A DNA stretch of 64,000 bases, taken from positions 1 through 64,000 of the forward strand of contig VKHL01000040.1 in assembly GCA_015146655.1 (NCBI GenBank), read 5' to 3'. The number at the start of each line of letters is the position of its first letter. Within the stretch, counting starts at the first letter, position 1. The position numbers and the translations under genes were made by a program. Positions 31,624-44,468 of this stretch are shown piece by piece. The notes beneath the pieces were generated by a model. It searched no databases. It worked only from the letters and a program-made list of their open reading frames with translations, and was not told the origin of the DNA. Source of the DNA: Ochromonas danica. Its lineage: Eukaryota; Sar; Chrysophyceae; Chromulinales; Chromulinaceae.

Positions 31624-34600
31624 CTAAAGGTCCTCATCATCACTTTCTAACATTTTGGCTAAACTGGAAGTGCCAGAAGCGGAAAGTGTCGCGGACATCT
31701 GCGGCAATGGTGTTTCGCCTTTAGAGTCTTCCTCGACCAAATTCATTTCGCCAGCACTCTCCTCGTTCTCGGATAGGGAAGCTCGATTGGAACTTTTGGA
31801 AAGCTTTTTGAGCGCTTTTGCTTTTGTGCCTGTAAGAATAACAACACAATAACAATGAGAATAGATGAATTGGTGGAAACTTCATTTGGACGAGAAAGAG
31901 CTCACGGGAGGTTTTCGAGGTTCGCTTTGAAGCACTCGATTTCGATTCCTTCGATCGAGAGCTGTAGTCTTGGGGAAATGCCGACTCTTCCTCAGCTTCC
32001 TCTTCAGAGGCGGTCATCCGCTGAGACAAACGCTCCAAGGCACGACTGCGTTCCTCGAAGATGGCAATGCCTTCTTCCTCGTCCACTTCCCAAGCAGCCT
32101 TCTCAACGACTGCGTCTAAATGGGAGGGTTCGGCTGCCTTTGTTGGTTCTGAACCGCTTTTACTCTTTTCCCGCAGTCCCAGGAGTCGAATACGAGCAGC
32201 CACTTGCTGGCTGGTCCTATTTGTGCCGAACGCTCTATTGCCAAGGGATCACAGTCCCATCTGTAAGACAAACAGGAAAGGGAAGGAGGAAAGCAGCGAG
32301 GGGTCTTACTCCATGTCTTCGTGCTCTGCGATGGAGGCGTGAAGGCTGCGAGAGGAAGCGTACAAAGCGTACAGCCGCTCCAAGGTCGCGTCCTCTTCTG
32401 CCGACCATCGATGCCACTTCTTCTTGGTCTTGTCAGAAGCTGAGGTCCGCTTGGCTCGCTTGGCAAGCTGTTCGTCGTTATCACTGTCCTTGCTCAAGCC
32501 GTCAGCATCGGATTGATCCTTCTCGTCCTCCAGGCCCTTTTTCCCGCTTTTGTCTTCCTTGTCACTATCACCAGCGCTATCCGAGCTGCTCGAGTCGTTG
32601 ATGGAGACGTCCCCGTCGCTCTCCTCGATGGCTGACTTCTTCTTTCTGTTCCTGCGTAGAGTGCTGGCCTTCGAAGCGCCTTTGTTTCGCTTCTTCTCTT
32701 GCTCAGGGTGATCGGTGAAAGCCTTGGGAAGGTCTTCTTCATCGAACTCGTCGCCCAGCTCGTCGTCGCTGCTGTTTGCCTTGTTGAACGCCATCTCACT
32801 GCTTGCATGGCGAAGAGATGTATCAGCATGGCCTTCTGGACCGCCAATGATCAAGCGCGCATCGTAAACAGTGAAGATGTTGTGGCAGACGTCCATGTTG
32901 GTGATGTTGTTCAGCAGCGCCTCGACCAGCAGCAAATGGTTCTTCTGCGCCAACAGCGCGAAGTCTCTCACCACTCGCCTCAAGAAGAGAAGCAACTCGC
33001 CGTACTTAGCGTTGGTTTGCACGTTAATATTGGTCAAAAGGCTGTGTATAATCGAGAGAGAGGAGAGGTTGAAGAAGAGGTAGGACAGGTTGACGTTCAA
33101 GGGAGAGGAAATGTTAGCAGATGGAGAGTTGAGATTCGTGCTGTCTGCATAGAAGCCATCCTTCTCGATCTTGAAGTCATAGCACCGCTGCATGAAGTGC
33201 AGGATGTAGTCGTTGATGGAGGAACTGTTCTCCTCCACATTGACCAGAACTTTCATATAGAGGTCCACAGTGTGTGGAGTCATGATCTTCTTGAAATAGT
33301 CGTAAACGTCAAACTTGTAGCATGAGAGGATGTAGACCTCCATGTCAAGGTCTTTCTTGGACAATCCCTTCATAGACTTCTTGTGCAGGAAGTTCTCCAA
33401 AATGTGGTGGTATTTCTGATAGATCACGCTGTCTCTCCTCTGTTCCACGAAAACTGTTCTCGCCGTCTCCAAAACTTGGAAAGTTTCGTGCGCGCAGATG
33501 ATGAGCGCGTCGAGATAGTCCTTGGTGTACACGTTGTTCTTGTAGTTGTTAAACAGCCTAACCAGCACATCCAACTTGCTGCTGTTGGTGACGTAATAGA
33601 GGCGATACAAGGCGCCGATGGCGATCTCGTAATAAGTGAGATTGTCACTGCAAAGCATGAGGCGAAGATAGGCGATCATCTCTGCGTAGAGCTGGAGAGG
33701 GAAGATGACTTGCGACTGCGTGATGAAGCGCTTCATGGAGTGCAGCAAATGACTCTTGGACTGCTTCAAACTCTGCAGAAAGAGTTTTTCAAGCGTGACG
33801 ACGACTCTCGTGAAGGACATCTTGTCCAACGTGTCGATGATGTTCTTGAAGCTGGGCTGCCACTGGGAGGAGACTTGCTGGCCGTGCTGCAGCTTCAGAC
33901 GATTGTACTGCAAGACTTTGAAGAGGATGTGGAAGTATTCCATCTCCACGTCTTGGGAAATGCGCCGCTCATCTCTCCGCAGATCTTCATTGACTCGACG
34001 AACTACAAACAGACAGACAGACACAGATCACCACACATCTAATATAAGAGTATCATCACATCGACTGCTAACCGAAGGTCTTGAAGCAAGCTTCTTGAGA
34101 GAAGACCTCCAGGAAGGAGGCGGCGATCACTGTGGCCTGCTGGGCGAAGAGCGTCTGCCCGGGAGCTGCTTTGCTGCCAAGATAAGGATTTCCCTGTGTT
34201 GAAGGGCGAAGTGGTCAGCTTTGGCATCAAAAGCACTGCATGACGTCAATAACAAACCTTCACGAAAGTGATATTGCGGCGATTGCGGCGAGCCTTAGCC
34301 TGTGGGATGGAATCACTTGGCTGGCCAAAGACAGTGCGGAGGAAAACAGAATCTGCTGGGCCTGCTTCGCTCTCATCCCTCGCCTTGTCGCCTTCCTCTC
34401 CACCAGTCGCTCGGATTTGTTGATTTCTCTCATAAGCAGCGTTGGCATCGTGCAGATCCTCATTTCCAACTACTGCGCCACTATTACTGCTGGTGTTAAT
34501 TGAAGTGCTTCTATTGAAGAGTTCCGTCTGCTGAGGAATGTAAATGTTTTGCTTGTAAGTCGCGGAGCTGCGATTGAAGCGATTCTGTACTGCTTGTTTC

Positions 34601-35782
34601 GAAATAACCTGCGAGCGAGCAGACCGTTCAGCTTGTAGTTTGCTGGACAACAAGCCCTTGCTGAGCGTCTTCTGGCTGTACTTGTCCTTCAGAGCCGCGG
34701 GCACGGCGATGGGAAGAGCAGCGCTAGCGGTCGAGGCAGAGCTCTCAGTGACTTCTTCTTCCTCTTCTTCCTCTGAAGGCCTATAGAGTGAGGAGAACTG
34801 ATCGATGATCCCCTTTTCCTTCCAAACCAAAAACATGTCTTCAGCATCATAACTCCTACACAGACAGACGCATTGAAAGCATAAGAGAGAGTGAGATACA
34901 CGCATAAGAGAGAGAAGAAGACGTACTGTAAGATATGGTATATTATATGAATGACATCGACGAGCCAGTCGTCATGGTAGCTTCTGCGAAGGTCAGAACA
35001 GATGCCAGGGATGACAGAAAGCAGCGCGCGGAGCTGCACGATGTATTGGTGGTGGACGTCTCTCTGCTTCAAGATCTCTCCCGGCGATGACCACAAGGGG
35101 TCTGGGCCAATCGCAAGGATGCGACGGAAGTAACTCAGACAGATGGCCACGCCTAGCTTGGTGTCCTCGTTGCTGCTGCTTTGCTCTGCCGACCAAAACT
35201 CTCGAAAAGCGTTTGTGATGGCTTCGTTGCATTTGTCCGAGCAAAGCCCTTCTTTGAAGGACAGCAAGACTGACAGTTGTTGTCGAGCATTATCCACGAC
35301 TGCTTGACTGACGTATTCATCTTCCTCGTCGTTCTCTTCCTCTTCGCTGTCGCTGAGCACGGCAGACTTCTTCTGCTCCTCTTCATTCTCAGCAGCAGCA
35401 GCAGCAGCAGCAGCAGACGATGACGATGACGCCGAAGGGTTCTTCCCCTCCTTGTTCTCAGGCTTCTCTGTGATTCGCTTGCGCTTTTGCTTCTTTCCTT
35501 TGCTTTCTTGCAGCAGTTGAAGAGTTTTGTCACTCATTCTGCGAACCAAAACGAGCGCCAGACCCGCACAATTCATGGCCAGATTGCTGGACCATCGTCA
35601 TAGCAGTAAGATCATAAGAATGAACTTCAACTTCAAGGGGAATGGCTGGCTTACGTGTCGTCCTTCGCGCAAAGCTCCAGCAGAGGTCTGAGAATGTTAG
35701 GCACCCAGTGCTTCTGCGCGATGAAGATCGTGAAGTCCCTCGTAGCGAAGTTCTCATGTTTTAGCAAAGTTCTGACAAAACA

Positions 35783-35866
<84 letters not shown>

Positions 35867-35930
35867 ACACACACACATACACACACACACACATACACAC
35901 ACACACACATACACACACACACACATACAC

Positions 35931-36019
<89 letters not shown>

Positions 36020-36426
36020 GTCAGTGTGAGTGATGAGAAAGATAGAAATGGAATGGGAAGGGGAAGGGTGTCCACTCACTTTTTGGCCTTGACCACCTGT
36101 TTATTGGCGTCGAGAAGCTTGACGTGCACGAGGTCTTCAGAGCGATACCTGCCCTTGTAGTCGGGGATGGCGTCCTCTCGCGGGAGAGACTCCACCATGG
36201 AGGCGAAGCACTGCACGAGGATGCGGATGACCACGTCTTTCCTCGCTCCACCAGCCTGCCAAGTGTCTCCTCCTCCACCACCACGCGCCGCTAGCGCAGC
36301 CTCGAACTGATCCTCCACGGCCTCTGCCTCAGCTTCGATCTCATCCTCCTCTTCTTCTCCATTTCTTTCGGGAGCCTCATCGCTTGGTCCGCCTTCGCTT
36401 TTCTTTTTGCCTGCAGATCGCTGCAT
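31624..36426 (-). CDS. TIMELESS: TIMELESS/Tof1/Swi1 replication-fork protection protein, 1356 aa
   Basis: Eight exons (36080-36426, 35655-35771, 34927-35586, 34258-34855, 34073-34193, 32310-34002, 31906-32234, 31624-31829) give exactly 1357 codons including the stop. The N-terminal domain reads DVVIRILVQCF, KKTLLKHENFATRDFTIFIA, LRPLLELCAKDDTNLAMN. The classical TIM signature YDAEDMFLVWKEKG.. and KKTLSKGLLSSKL follow, then VEMEYFHILFKVLQYNR and an armadillo-like helical region. The acidic linker is followed by a SANT-like tail, KKWHRWSAEEDATLERLY...NRTSQQVAARIRLLGL. The protein acts with TIPIN to pause forks and signal to the S-phase checkpoint. Intron 1 is a CA microsatellite. The choice of the AATAG acceptor before exon 7 is fixed by phase and by the conserved NRTSQQVAARIR block. 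Confidence 0.93.
35784..36020. repeat. (CA)n microsatellite with interspersed CATACA units, inside TIMELESS intron 1
   Basis: About 235 bp of (AC)n, the first ~75 bp pure and the rest punctuated by AT variants (ACACAT) in 8-20 bp steps. It fills nearly the whole 308-bp intron 35772-36079. On the sense strand it is a TG tract ending 10 bp before the acceptor, an arrangement known elsewhere to influence splicing. It also generates long spurious open frames on both strands. Confidence 0.96.
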
Positions 36427-36996
36427 GATCTTCCAATGGGAATGAGATGAGATGGGATGATATGGTATGATATGGTATGGTATGGGTTGGGTTGGATTGG
36501 GTTGGATTGGGATGGTCGCTGCCAACAGCAAATTTAAACAAATTTCGAATTTGGAGAGCCCGCTTCCGGGACTCCATTCCATTGAAATGTATTTGGAATC
36601 CATGGAATTTGATATGTGCACCAAGTTCATGTCTTATCAGACAAACTTCATTGGAACCCTCTCCACATTCATTGTCTTATTAGCGTCTTTAACACTAATA
36701 AGAGGGGTGAGTAGAAGTGAGAAGAGTCTTGAACTGGGTTGTTAGTTGTAACTGAGTTACCTTCCCTGCCAGCCATTGGATCCTACAGTGCGTCTACGAT
36801 TAAGAGGTTTCTTCTACTCGTAGTGGCTATTTGAGGTGCCCAGTGGCTTTTATTTGTTGTTGTCTACATGCAGTTGCTTATGGTTAGTCCTACTTCAATT
36901 GCCTCCTATTCCGGGCTATTCTAAATCACAACAGAGAATGTCCGCTGCTTCACTCATTATCTTATCCACGAAATCAGTCCAAACTGTTATGAGAGA
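36427..36996. other. Intergenic 5' of TIMELESS with a (GGTTGGATT)-like repeat
   Basis: Bases 36445-36512 hold GATATGGTATGATATGGTAT, then GGGTTGGGTTGGATT-type iterations. The G-rich strand is the plus strand. The remainder has no coding support. It is the upstream region of TIMELESS and the 3' flank of the next gene. Confidence 0.6.
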
Positions 36997-37977
36997 TTAG
37001 GTAGTCGAAGGCGACGAGGTCTTTATTTCTTGATCATCATCCTCCTCCTCCTCCATGCAGGTTGCAAGCCTCTTTTTCCCCAGGATTGGAGTATCTCCTT
37101 CCTCTTGGTGCTGGTTTTCATACTGCTGCTGTTGCTGCTGTTTTCCAGCGATAAGATCTCCCACAAAAGCTTCGTAGGCTCTCTTCAGCCTTTCATCTCC
37201 CTCGTCCACTTCAATGTGCATTCCATGCACTGAGATAGCTAGAGAGACTAACTCCACCTGAATCATCCCCAAGCTTCTTGCTATCTTCTCACACAGTGAC
37301 AAAGCCTCCGCTGATAGAAGAGGGACTTCAATCATATGCTGATACAGTTGCATTAGGTCATATGCTTGCTCGCATTCCTCATCCAAGCCAAGCTTCTTCC
37401 TCAAGCTGTCAATCAAAATCCTTTCGTCCTCCGAGAGGTCTTGATAATCAGTATTAGCAGTCTATCAACAAACAATAGTACAGAATGCGGACACAATAGT
37501 TATGAGCACTTCGCCATCGAGGATTATGTAATTCTTTACCACTGTGTCATCTTGCTTTTCCTGTTCTCCTCTCTCTTCCCTATAGTTTTGCAGAGCCCTC
37601 TCGATGACGAAGAGATGCACAGGATTGGTTAAGAGAGAAGACAAGGACAGGCGTCGCTGGCGAACCACCTTCTCCAGGGCAGCGATTCCAACTATGTTAT
37701 AATCTCTGCACAGTGCTTGGCTGTATTGCAGTGCAGGCGCAGGAAGAAGTTTGGATTTTCGCAGCCAATTGTACAGCTCTTGGTAAGAGGCAACTTCTCG
37801 GTCCACCAGATGACATGGGGCGGCAATTGTTGAAGCTGTCTCTACAGTTTCTGCTGATAAAGGGATAGAAGAAGACCTTTCGTTGAAGTCGAGTGGAGTG
37901 CCACCCATGCTGGGCTCATCGAAAGCTGGGAGGGAGGAGGCAAGCAGATTGTGATTGTGGCTGTGGCGCTGTCCCAT
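36997..37977 (-). CDS. Unknown protein with candidate N-myristoylation site, 300 aa
   Basis: Exons 37540-37977 and 36997-37461 join in phase 0 through a 78-bp intron (GTAAAG..ATAG). The N-terminus MGQRHSHNHN fits the MGxxxS/T myristoylation pattern. The middle is helical: EVASYQELYNWLRKSKLL, LCRDYNIVGIAALEKVVRQR, FVIERALQNYREERGE. Exon 2 continues DLSEDERILIDSLRKKLG, MIEVPLLSAEALSLCEKIAR, VELVSLAISVHGMHIEVDEG. The C-terminus is Gln- and Glu-rich (QQQQQQ, MEEEEDDD). The repeated helix pairs resemble a TPR-like or four-helix fold, but no family is recognised. It lies upstream of TIMELESS and downstream of UTP3 on the same strand. Confidence 0.65.
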
Positions 37978-38226
37978 TCGATTGTGATGGCTTGCTTGGC
38001 TGATGACACCAGCTGCCTGCTCAGACTGAAATGAAGTGTGTGTGGCAGAAGGGCTTAACTATGATGTTAACTTCCCAGCCAATTCTCCAGGCATTGCTAG
38101 GCTAGGATTCTAGGGACTGTAGTATACTAAAATAGACTACTGAAGAAAGCTAGTTTAACTGTGAGCAATTTAATATTTCCTACACTCATTTTACTATCAC
38201 CACTAACATCGCTATTACATGTAGAA

Positions 38227-40750
38227 CTATGCCATCTTCCTGCTGTGCGAGAGGTTGGCCTTGATACCCGTGAGCTCTCCCATGTAGCCCACGTCAGCTC
38301 TACCCGCCGCCTCACGCACCTGTCCCTTCCGCCGAATGACAGCCTTGGCATAGGCTTCGCGCTTTTTAACACGAGGATTGCGATTCTCCTTCTTTCTGTG
38401 CGGAGTGAGGCCGCGATTCTTAATGATCTCGTAGCTGGCCGCGCGCTTCTGTCCCTCGTCCACCACTTCCTGCTCCCGACCAAACTTCGGCTGTACCGTA
38501 TAGTGTTCCGCCTTCTTGGCGAGGTAGGTTTTCTTCTTGGAGACAAAGTCGTCAAAGAGGTTCGCTCCATCATCATCACCCTCATCGTCGCTGCCGAACG
38601 CTGTGGGTCCATCTGACGCATCGAGAGCAGGAGCTGCACGGCGCTGACGCTTCCCGCCATTGAGCTCGCTGACCGCCCTTTCCAAGGCGCGAGCTGCATC
38701 TTCTCCTCCCCCGTCACTGACCACGTTCGACCTCTTCTTCGACTGAGTGGCGGACACCAAATCGCCGCCGCCGGAGAGATTGTCCAGCACAGCGGAGTCT
38801 CCGAGGTCTTCGAAGTTATCCACTCGCAGGGCCTCCATCGCGCGGCGCTTCATGGCATTCTTCTCTTTCTTAGTCAGAGTCATACGAATAAAGCGCTCTT
38901 CCTCGAAGGCACGGCGCTCAGCCTCCTCTTGCTCGAGGCGCTTGAGGTCTCCCGAGACATGCGCCACCCCTCCAGAGCCAGACTCCTCGGGAGCACTGCC
39001 AAAGTCTTCCCGCAGACTCTCGAACAGCTCTGAATCCTGGAAACGCTTCTTCTGACGCTCCAGTCGCTTGGCCTCCTTGGCAGAGACTTTGCCATCCTCA
39101 GGGTAGGGAGTGGAGGTGAGCTTGGGAGGGCGATAGACTCCGCCGTCTCTTCCTCTGGACCCATCGTCTTCCTCATCACCTTCACTGTCCTCGCTAACAT
39201 CCTCGTCGTCTTCTTCACCCAGCAGAGCAGCCAAGTTTGGCTTGAGCATAGAGGACTCGAGCGTCTTGGCGTCCAGCCCTCCCTCAGCCAGCTTGAGCAG
39301 TCTGTCCACTTGATGCTTCATCTTGCCATCCAGCGAGTAGATCTTCTCCATGGCATAGCGCAGACGAAGGAGTTGCTTCATAACAGGATGAGATCGCAGA
39401 GATCGACCTTGAGCCTTCATGTAAAGATAGAAAGCAACATCGAGGCAGTAGGCCAGCAGCAGCTGTTGTTTCATCTCCAAGTAGCTCACCAGGTCGTCCT
39501 CCACATAGCCTATCGCAGACAACTTCACTGCGAGGTCGCGCACAGGGACGATGCGGCTTTCCAACTCCTCTACGCGATCTCGCAGTTCCGCGACGATTGT
39601 CCTCAGCTCTGGAGCCTGTCGCGCGAGGAGGTCCAGGCGCTGCTCTTTTGACAAATGAGACAAACTCTTGGCCACTTTCTCCACTTCTTCTGTGTCCTCT
39701 CCGCTTTGTTGACGCAGTGCGAGCGCCTCGAGTTCTTGTGAGATGAGATTGTTGCCAGACTTGTCTTTCTTCGTTGTCTTTTGCTTCTTCTGCTTCAGCT
39801 GATCGCCCAAACTCAACTCTTGGCCCTCTTGTTCCTCCTCCTCCTCCTCGTTATCATCAGAGTCTTCTCCCAAGAAGTCTTTCTCTGTCATGCGGCGCAG
39901 CTTAGACTTGTACAAGTCTTTGGCTGCCTCCTCCTCCTCCAAGGCGTCGTCCACGTCTTGGCCAATCTCCAGGTCAGCAGTGTCACCAGAGTAATAGGTC
40001 TTCTTCTTTCTACCCCATGCCACAGTCCCCGGCTCGTCGTCTTCGTCCTCGTCGTCGTCCTCATCCTCGGAGGCAGACTGTCCCTGCTGGTTGAGAACTC
40101 TCTGTCGCATCTCAGGGGCGAGGTTGTTGACCAAGTCCTTGAGGTCCTCGTCCATGTCCTCATCGTCATCTTCCTCGCTGTCCTCCTCCTCATCGTCATC
40201 ATCATCCTATCAAAACAGATTGATCAGCCAGTGAGAAAAGGGAAAGAAGCAAAACACAACACAGAGAACAGAGAAGAGGCGAGAGGCAAGGGGGAGGATC
40301 TATATAGTGAGAATTGATTGACATTGAGCACTCATGGCACGTCATGCTACTTCCAGAAGATTGTTATCATTTCCATCCCAGCCAGCACTAGCACTAACAC
40401 TAGCACTAACTAGCATTAGCACTAGTACTGGCACTGCCTCGCCATAACACAAGAAGAAGATCATGCAGCAGCAGCAAGTGAGCGCTCACCTCCTCGTCAT
40501 CGTCATCATCCTTTAGGTCAAGGTTGAATACTTCACGCTGCTTCCCGTAGTTCTCGTCGTCGTCATCGTCTCTCTTGGAGGACTTGTGGAAGGAGAGGTA
40601 GTTCTCGTCTTCTTCACTCTCAGACTGCTGGGACTCCTCCACCTCTGAATCCTCCTTCTTGCTCTTGAAGTGACCTTGTCGGATTTGTTTCTTGGCCACC
40701 TTTGAAGGCGCCACCCGCTTCGGGGCTTTGGCGGCAGGTTTTCTTCCCAT
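38227..40750 (-). CDS. UTP3: U3 snoRNP protein UTP3/SAS10, 746 aa
   Basis: Exons 40490-40750 and 38227-40206 join in phase 0. UTP3/Sas10 is a component of the small-subunit processome that matures 18S rRNA in the nucleolus. An acidic N-terminal half rich in Asp/Glu runs includes YYSGDTADLEIGQD, the conserved Sas10 'YYGDTADLEIGQ' block (about 145). The Sas10/C1D domain spans about 305-400: APELRTIVAELRDRVEELES, MKQQLLLAYCLDVAFYLYMK, SHPVMKQLLRLRYAMEKI. The C-terminus is the diagnostic Sas10 tail, NRGLTPHRKKENRNPRVKKR to GIKANLSHSRKMA. The start MGRKPAAK is taken at 40750; the same frame runs further up only with non-ATG codons. Confidence 0.94.
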
Positions 40751-41556
40751 TAGCTTCTTGTGGAAAGCAATGGACTGCAGCCGTCGCTGCCTCCACCCCA
40801 CTCATTCGGTTTTGGGAGTTTCGAGTTTCAGAAATTTCGTATTTCCGTGTTGAGGAAGCAGTTTAAAGTTTCAAATCCGAAATCACATCCGAAAGAGTGC
40901 TTGAAGTAGTTGTCTTAATTTAGACTATTGATTGCATGACCACCACTACTCTTAACTGCTCGTACTACGAAATGAGAACAAGAAAGAGTCAGCTTACGTG
41001 AGCAGTGTTTATTCTATTTTCCTAGACTACCACAAAATACAAATATTCAAGCAAATGCAGACATGGGGAGGCGATATAACTACTTCGCCTGAGTTTACCA
41101 AGTGAATGGTAATTAAACAAAAGGGATATCCAGCTTACGATAAGTAAAACAATCTGTCATAAAGCATGATCACCGCCAGATTGACATACCTTGTAGAGAA
41201 TACAGTACAGCATTACCATAAACCCACAACCACCACAACAACAACTACCTACTATAGCAGTGTATTAACACTATGGAGAAGAATGCCTTCAGACAAGTTT
41301 CTGAGAGCTGCACCACTATATAACCAGTGCAATTAGAGTATACATGTATAAATAGTGACGATGATAAATCAACATTTCATTTCTTGATTGAAAAAGAACA
41401 CACAACAACAATAACAACAGCACCAACAATAACAATAACGACAGTTGGGTAGACACAGTACATTATAAGAATACAGTAGCCAGGGAAGAGCGACACACAG
41501 GATGTTCATGGATCGATAACGAAGATAGGAAGAAATATGAAGAAAACGAATAAAGT
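40751..41556. other. Intergenic between permease and UTP3
   Basis: AT-rich. A CAACAATAACAACA-like low-complexity run spans about 41400-41450, and a (CACTAG/ACTAGCACTAAC) repeat lies near 40386-40430 just inside the UTP3 intron. Nothing coding was found. It should hold the UTP3 promoter and the permease 3' UTR. Confidence 0.5.
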
Positions 41557-43648
41557 TCAGGGCACAACAGACAAGATGCCCTGAACCAGAGGTGGAGCGC
41601 TGGGAGAAACGTTGCTATTGTCTGCTAGCTTGCTACCTTTCAAACCCATATCAAAGTTCTGCGCAGCTTGCACAGCAACGGCATGAGCATGGCCATTTTC
41701 TGCTGAATTTGTGGAAGTAATCGGCAAAACGGAATTTCTGTAGAAAGCATGTTTCATAATGCTGCTAAGAATACTGGAAGGAAAGCCACTCTTTCTGCTC
41801 TTGCTTGTCGTGCTTCCGCGGCGCTTCTTGTTCGCTAAAACGGACAAAACGTTCAGTTCATTACACAGAAGGTACACCTGCGAAAAGGCTACAAAGAGTC
41901 CTCACCATTAACAATATAGGCTTTCATGAACTTGTCTTGCTCTTCTTTCGAGAAGAACTGCCTCTTATTTGCGACAAAATAGTAGTAGACCATGCACACC
42001 CCAAAGAATGCAGCTTCGCCTATTCCTTGTCCATTCTTTTTCTGTATATCTCCATAATAGAAAAGGCTAAAGAGGATCATCGTGGTGAATCCCATCACTA
42101 ACACTGCACCCCCCATTCCAAAGGGACTAGTAAATCCTCGATCCATCCCACTGAACCGCGTGGCAAAGATCAGATAGGCTCCCATGGCAAGAAATGTTTC
42201 AATGCAGGACTGCACGCCTGCCATGGTTAAGATGCGCAAGAAGAAATCATCCGCAGTGTAGTATGTCCCAAGAAGAATGAAATAGCTCACGAAACAGGTG
42301 GCAGCGATGGCCAAGATTGGTTTGGTCTCTTTAACCACAAACTCTCTCTCCGAGGCGCTGATGACACTCTCCTTGTGGCCGTGCAATGGCAGCACATCGT
42401 CTTCCTTCTGAACGATAGCCAGTGCTTTAGGCAGTAGTCCAGAGCACGCCATAGAACACACTTGTCTTCCACCAGCAAAGGTCATCGCCAAGAAACCACC
42501 AAGTAGAGCAGGAAGAGAGAAGAAGCTGAGATAGCGGGCATTCACACTCTCACCCAATGTGATCTGCAATCCCAAGTCATAGGGGAAAGTGTACAATCCA
42601 AACTTGATATAGTTAACTTCATACATGCGAGCACAGACAACAGTAGTCAAAGCAACCAGACTACTGCTCACGATAACCACAACCATAGCCCACGGCACAA
42701 CCTTGTTCGACTAAGAGAACACTCATCATTAGAATAGAGCATTCCCAAAACACAATTGATAATAGATAATGGCCTTACATGATCACTTGCACAGGTGCGG
42801 ACATCGTCGATACCTGTGAATAACAGAGCAGCATAGGGAAAGATCTCGAAGAAACTGAGGCTACTGTCGTCAAAGGTGTTGAATCGCGGACCAAGATTTC
42901 GAATCTTGCCGTGCTTTATCGATCCAAATATGAAGATAAGTTGGACAAAAAGGGTAGCGATGGCTAGTACGCCCCAACACCACCAGATGACTTTTGTGCC
43001 CAGCATTGGAACGATAAAGCTGAGGATGTAAAAGCCCAACCAAATCACTGGCAGCCAAACGTCCTTGTCGAAATCAAACGATAGCGAGAACGTTTCGCTC
43101 ACGAGATAACCCACTGCCGCTGAATACATGACGTACTTGCTCGCCTCCATCACGCCGGTGATATATCCGACGGTGGGGCCTAATGTGCAACGCACGTAAC
43201 CATAGCATCCGCCAGAGAAGGGAACAATAGAGACCATCTCGCTCAAAGAGCAGGTCATCATGAGATAAGCCACGGCAGATACTCCCATAGCAATAAGGTA
43301 AAGATAAAAGCCATGTAGCGCCATGCCTATTATTATGACACACGAAGAAGAGTCTGACGTCAGAAGAGCAGGCAGCACAATATACAATAACAAGAAAACG
43401 AAGAAGACACGCTCATACCTCCACTCCACATAATAGTCTGCTTGCTATTAAGAATATTGATCCCTGGTCACGATATGTCAATCACAGATTAGTCGATATG
43501 GAGAGAACGGAAATAAGCTGTAGGCTTCAACATGTCGAGGAAAATGAAACTCACCGAGAGAGTAGATCAGAAAATACTCCAATTGAAAGTGCTTGCGTAT
43601 TTTTGATGACTGGCTTCGAGTACCATTTAAACAGTCCAGCAAGCCCAT
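41557..43648 (-). CDS. APC-superfamily amino-acid/ethanolamine permease, 589 aa
   Basis: Exons 43555-43648, 43419-43463, 42779-43326, 41906-42710 and 41557-41834. The first helix contains YSLGINILNSKQTIMWSGGM, followed by FSGGCYGYVRCTLGPTVGYI, the substrate-binding SGG..G loop and TM3 start typical of APC (PF13520) carriers. About twelve hydrophobic segments follow, for example VWLPVIWLGFYILSFIVP, FFSLPALLGGFLAMTFAGGR and GGAVLVMGFTTMILFSLFYY. The C-terminal ~95 residues are cytosolic, basic at first and then Ser/Ala-rich. The closest recognised types are the eukaryotic ethanolamine/GABA-like permeases. It imports amino acids or amines at the plasma membrane, plausibly driven by the H+ gradient from the nearby H+-ATPases, although no operon logic applies here. 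The N-terminal 45-bp exon is fixed by phase. Confidence 0.85.
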
Positions 43649-44468
43649 AATCTGTTATGTTCTTTCAATATTTTGTAATTACTATTTGGTCGTGCTGTAG
43701 ATTGACAGGAATAGATCTCTTGTCATCGGTTTTCCTCTGCCAGAAAGTCTCAAAAGTGAAGTTTGAACCCGCACTCGAAACAAAAAATTCCGTTAGATTG
43801 ACATGAATATGTTGGTCTTCGTGTCATTAATGAGAATATGAGTGTGAAATATAATGTTTTGATGAGTCTCCGCGTTGCCAGCGGTCATGCGAATCCTCTT
43901 TTGGCGATTCATGTTGAGGATATAAAGTAAAAAGTATAGCCATTCGAAATGAAGCATAAGCTGGATGTTGAACTCGAAACCCTTCAGAACAAAACCCACC
44001 ACTTGGCAGGCTGAGCCCTGACAGTCAAATATAAAGCACGAGATGAAGAAATATAAACCTGCTAATGATAGCTTTGCTCAATTTTGAGGGGCTTTCGTCG
44101 TATTTTAGCATCAAGACCTTGATGTGAGACTGCATGCTCAGGAGACACCTTCTTGATGTTAATGGTCATCCAAGATCTCGTTGAGAAAGTGCTGGAGAAG
44201 AGACCTGAGCCAGAGATCACTGACATCCAATGAGGGCGATATCGACATGGAGAACGGCAATCTAACGTCTCTCTGTCTTCTCAGTCCTCTTGCACCATCT
44301 CTCACTAAAAGACGAAGAGATGACTTCATATGGAACTACAGTAACATTCGACACATTGCCAACCCTCAAATAGACTATGTTTCTCCTAACTTTGTAATCA
44401 CTAACATGGGATACACTATTCACAAAGATACACTACAGTACAGCCCTCCCTTCCCCTCCCCTCCTCCC
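43649..44468. other. Intergenic upstream of the permease
   Basis: Mostly AT-rich unique DNA. A minus-strand frame at 43793-44002 has a hydrophobic stretch but no start context, splice or family support. A plus-strand frame at 44181-44759 mirrors the end of the EF-hand gene and is not credited. Confidence 0.4.

Noticed and set aside
31855-32601. 248-codon plus-strand frame
   Set aside because: Shadow of TIMELESS exons 6-7, Arg/Pro/Ser-rich with no motif.
35655-36079. Poly-His/Thr and Cys/Val open frames around the CA tract
   Set aside because: Translations of a microsatellite in all frames; the tract lies in a TIMELESS intron.
39781-40317. 178-codon hydrophobic plus-strand frame
   Set aside because: Antisense of the acidic region of UTP3; Leu/Val richness is the reverse of GAG/GAC/AAG codons.
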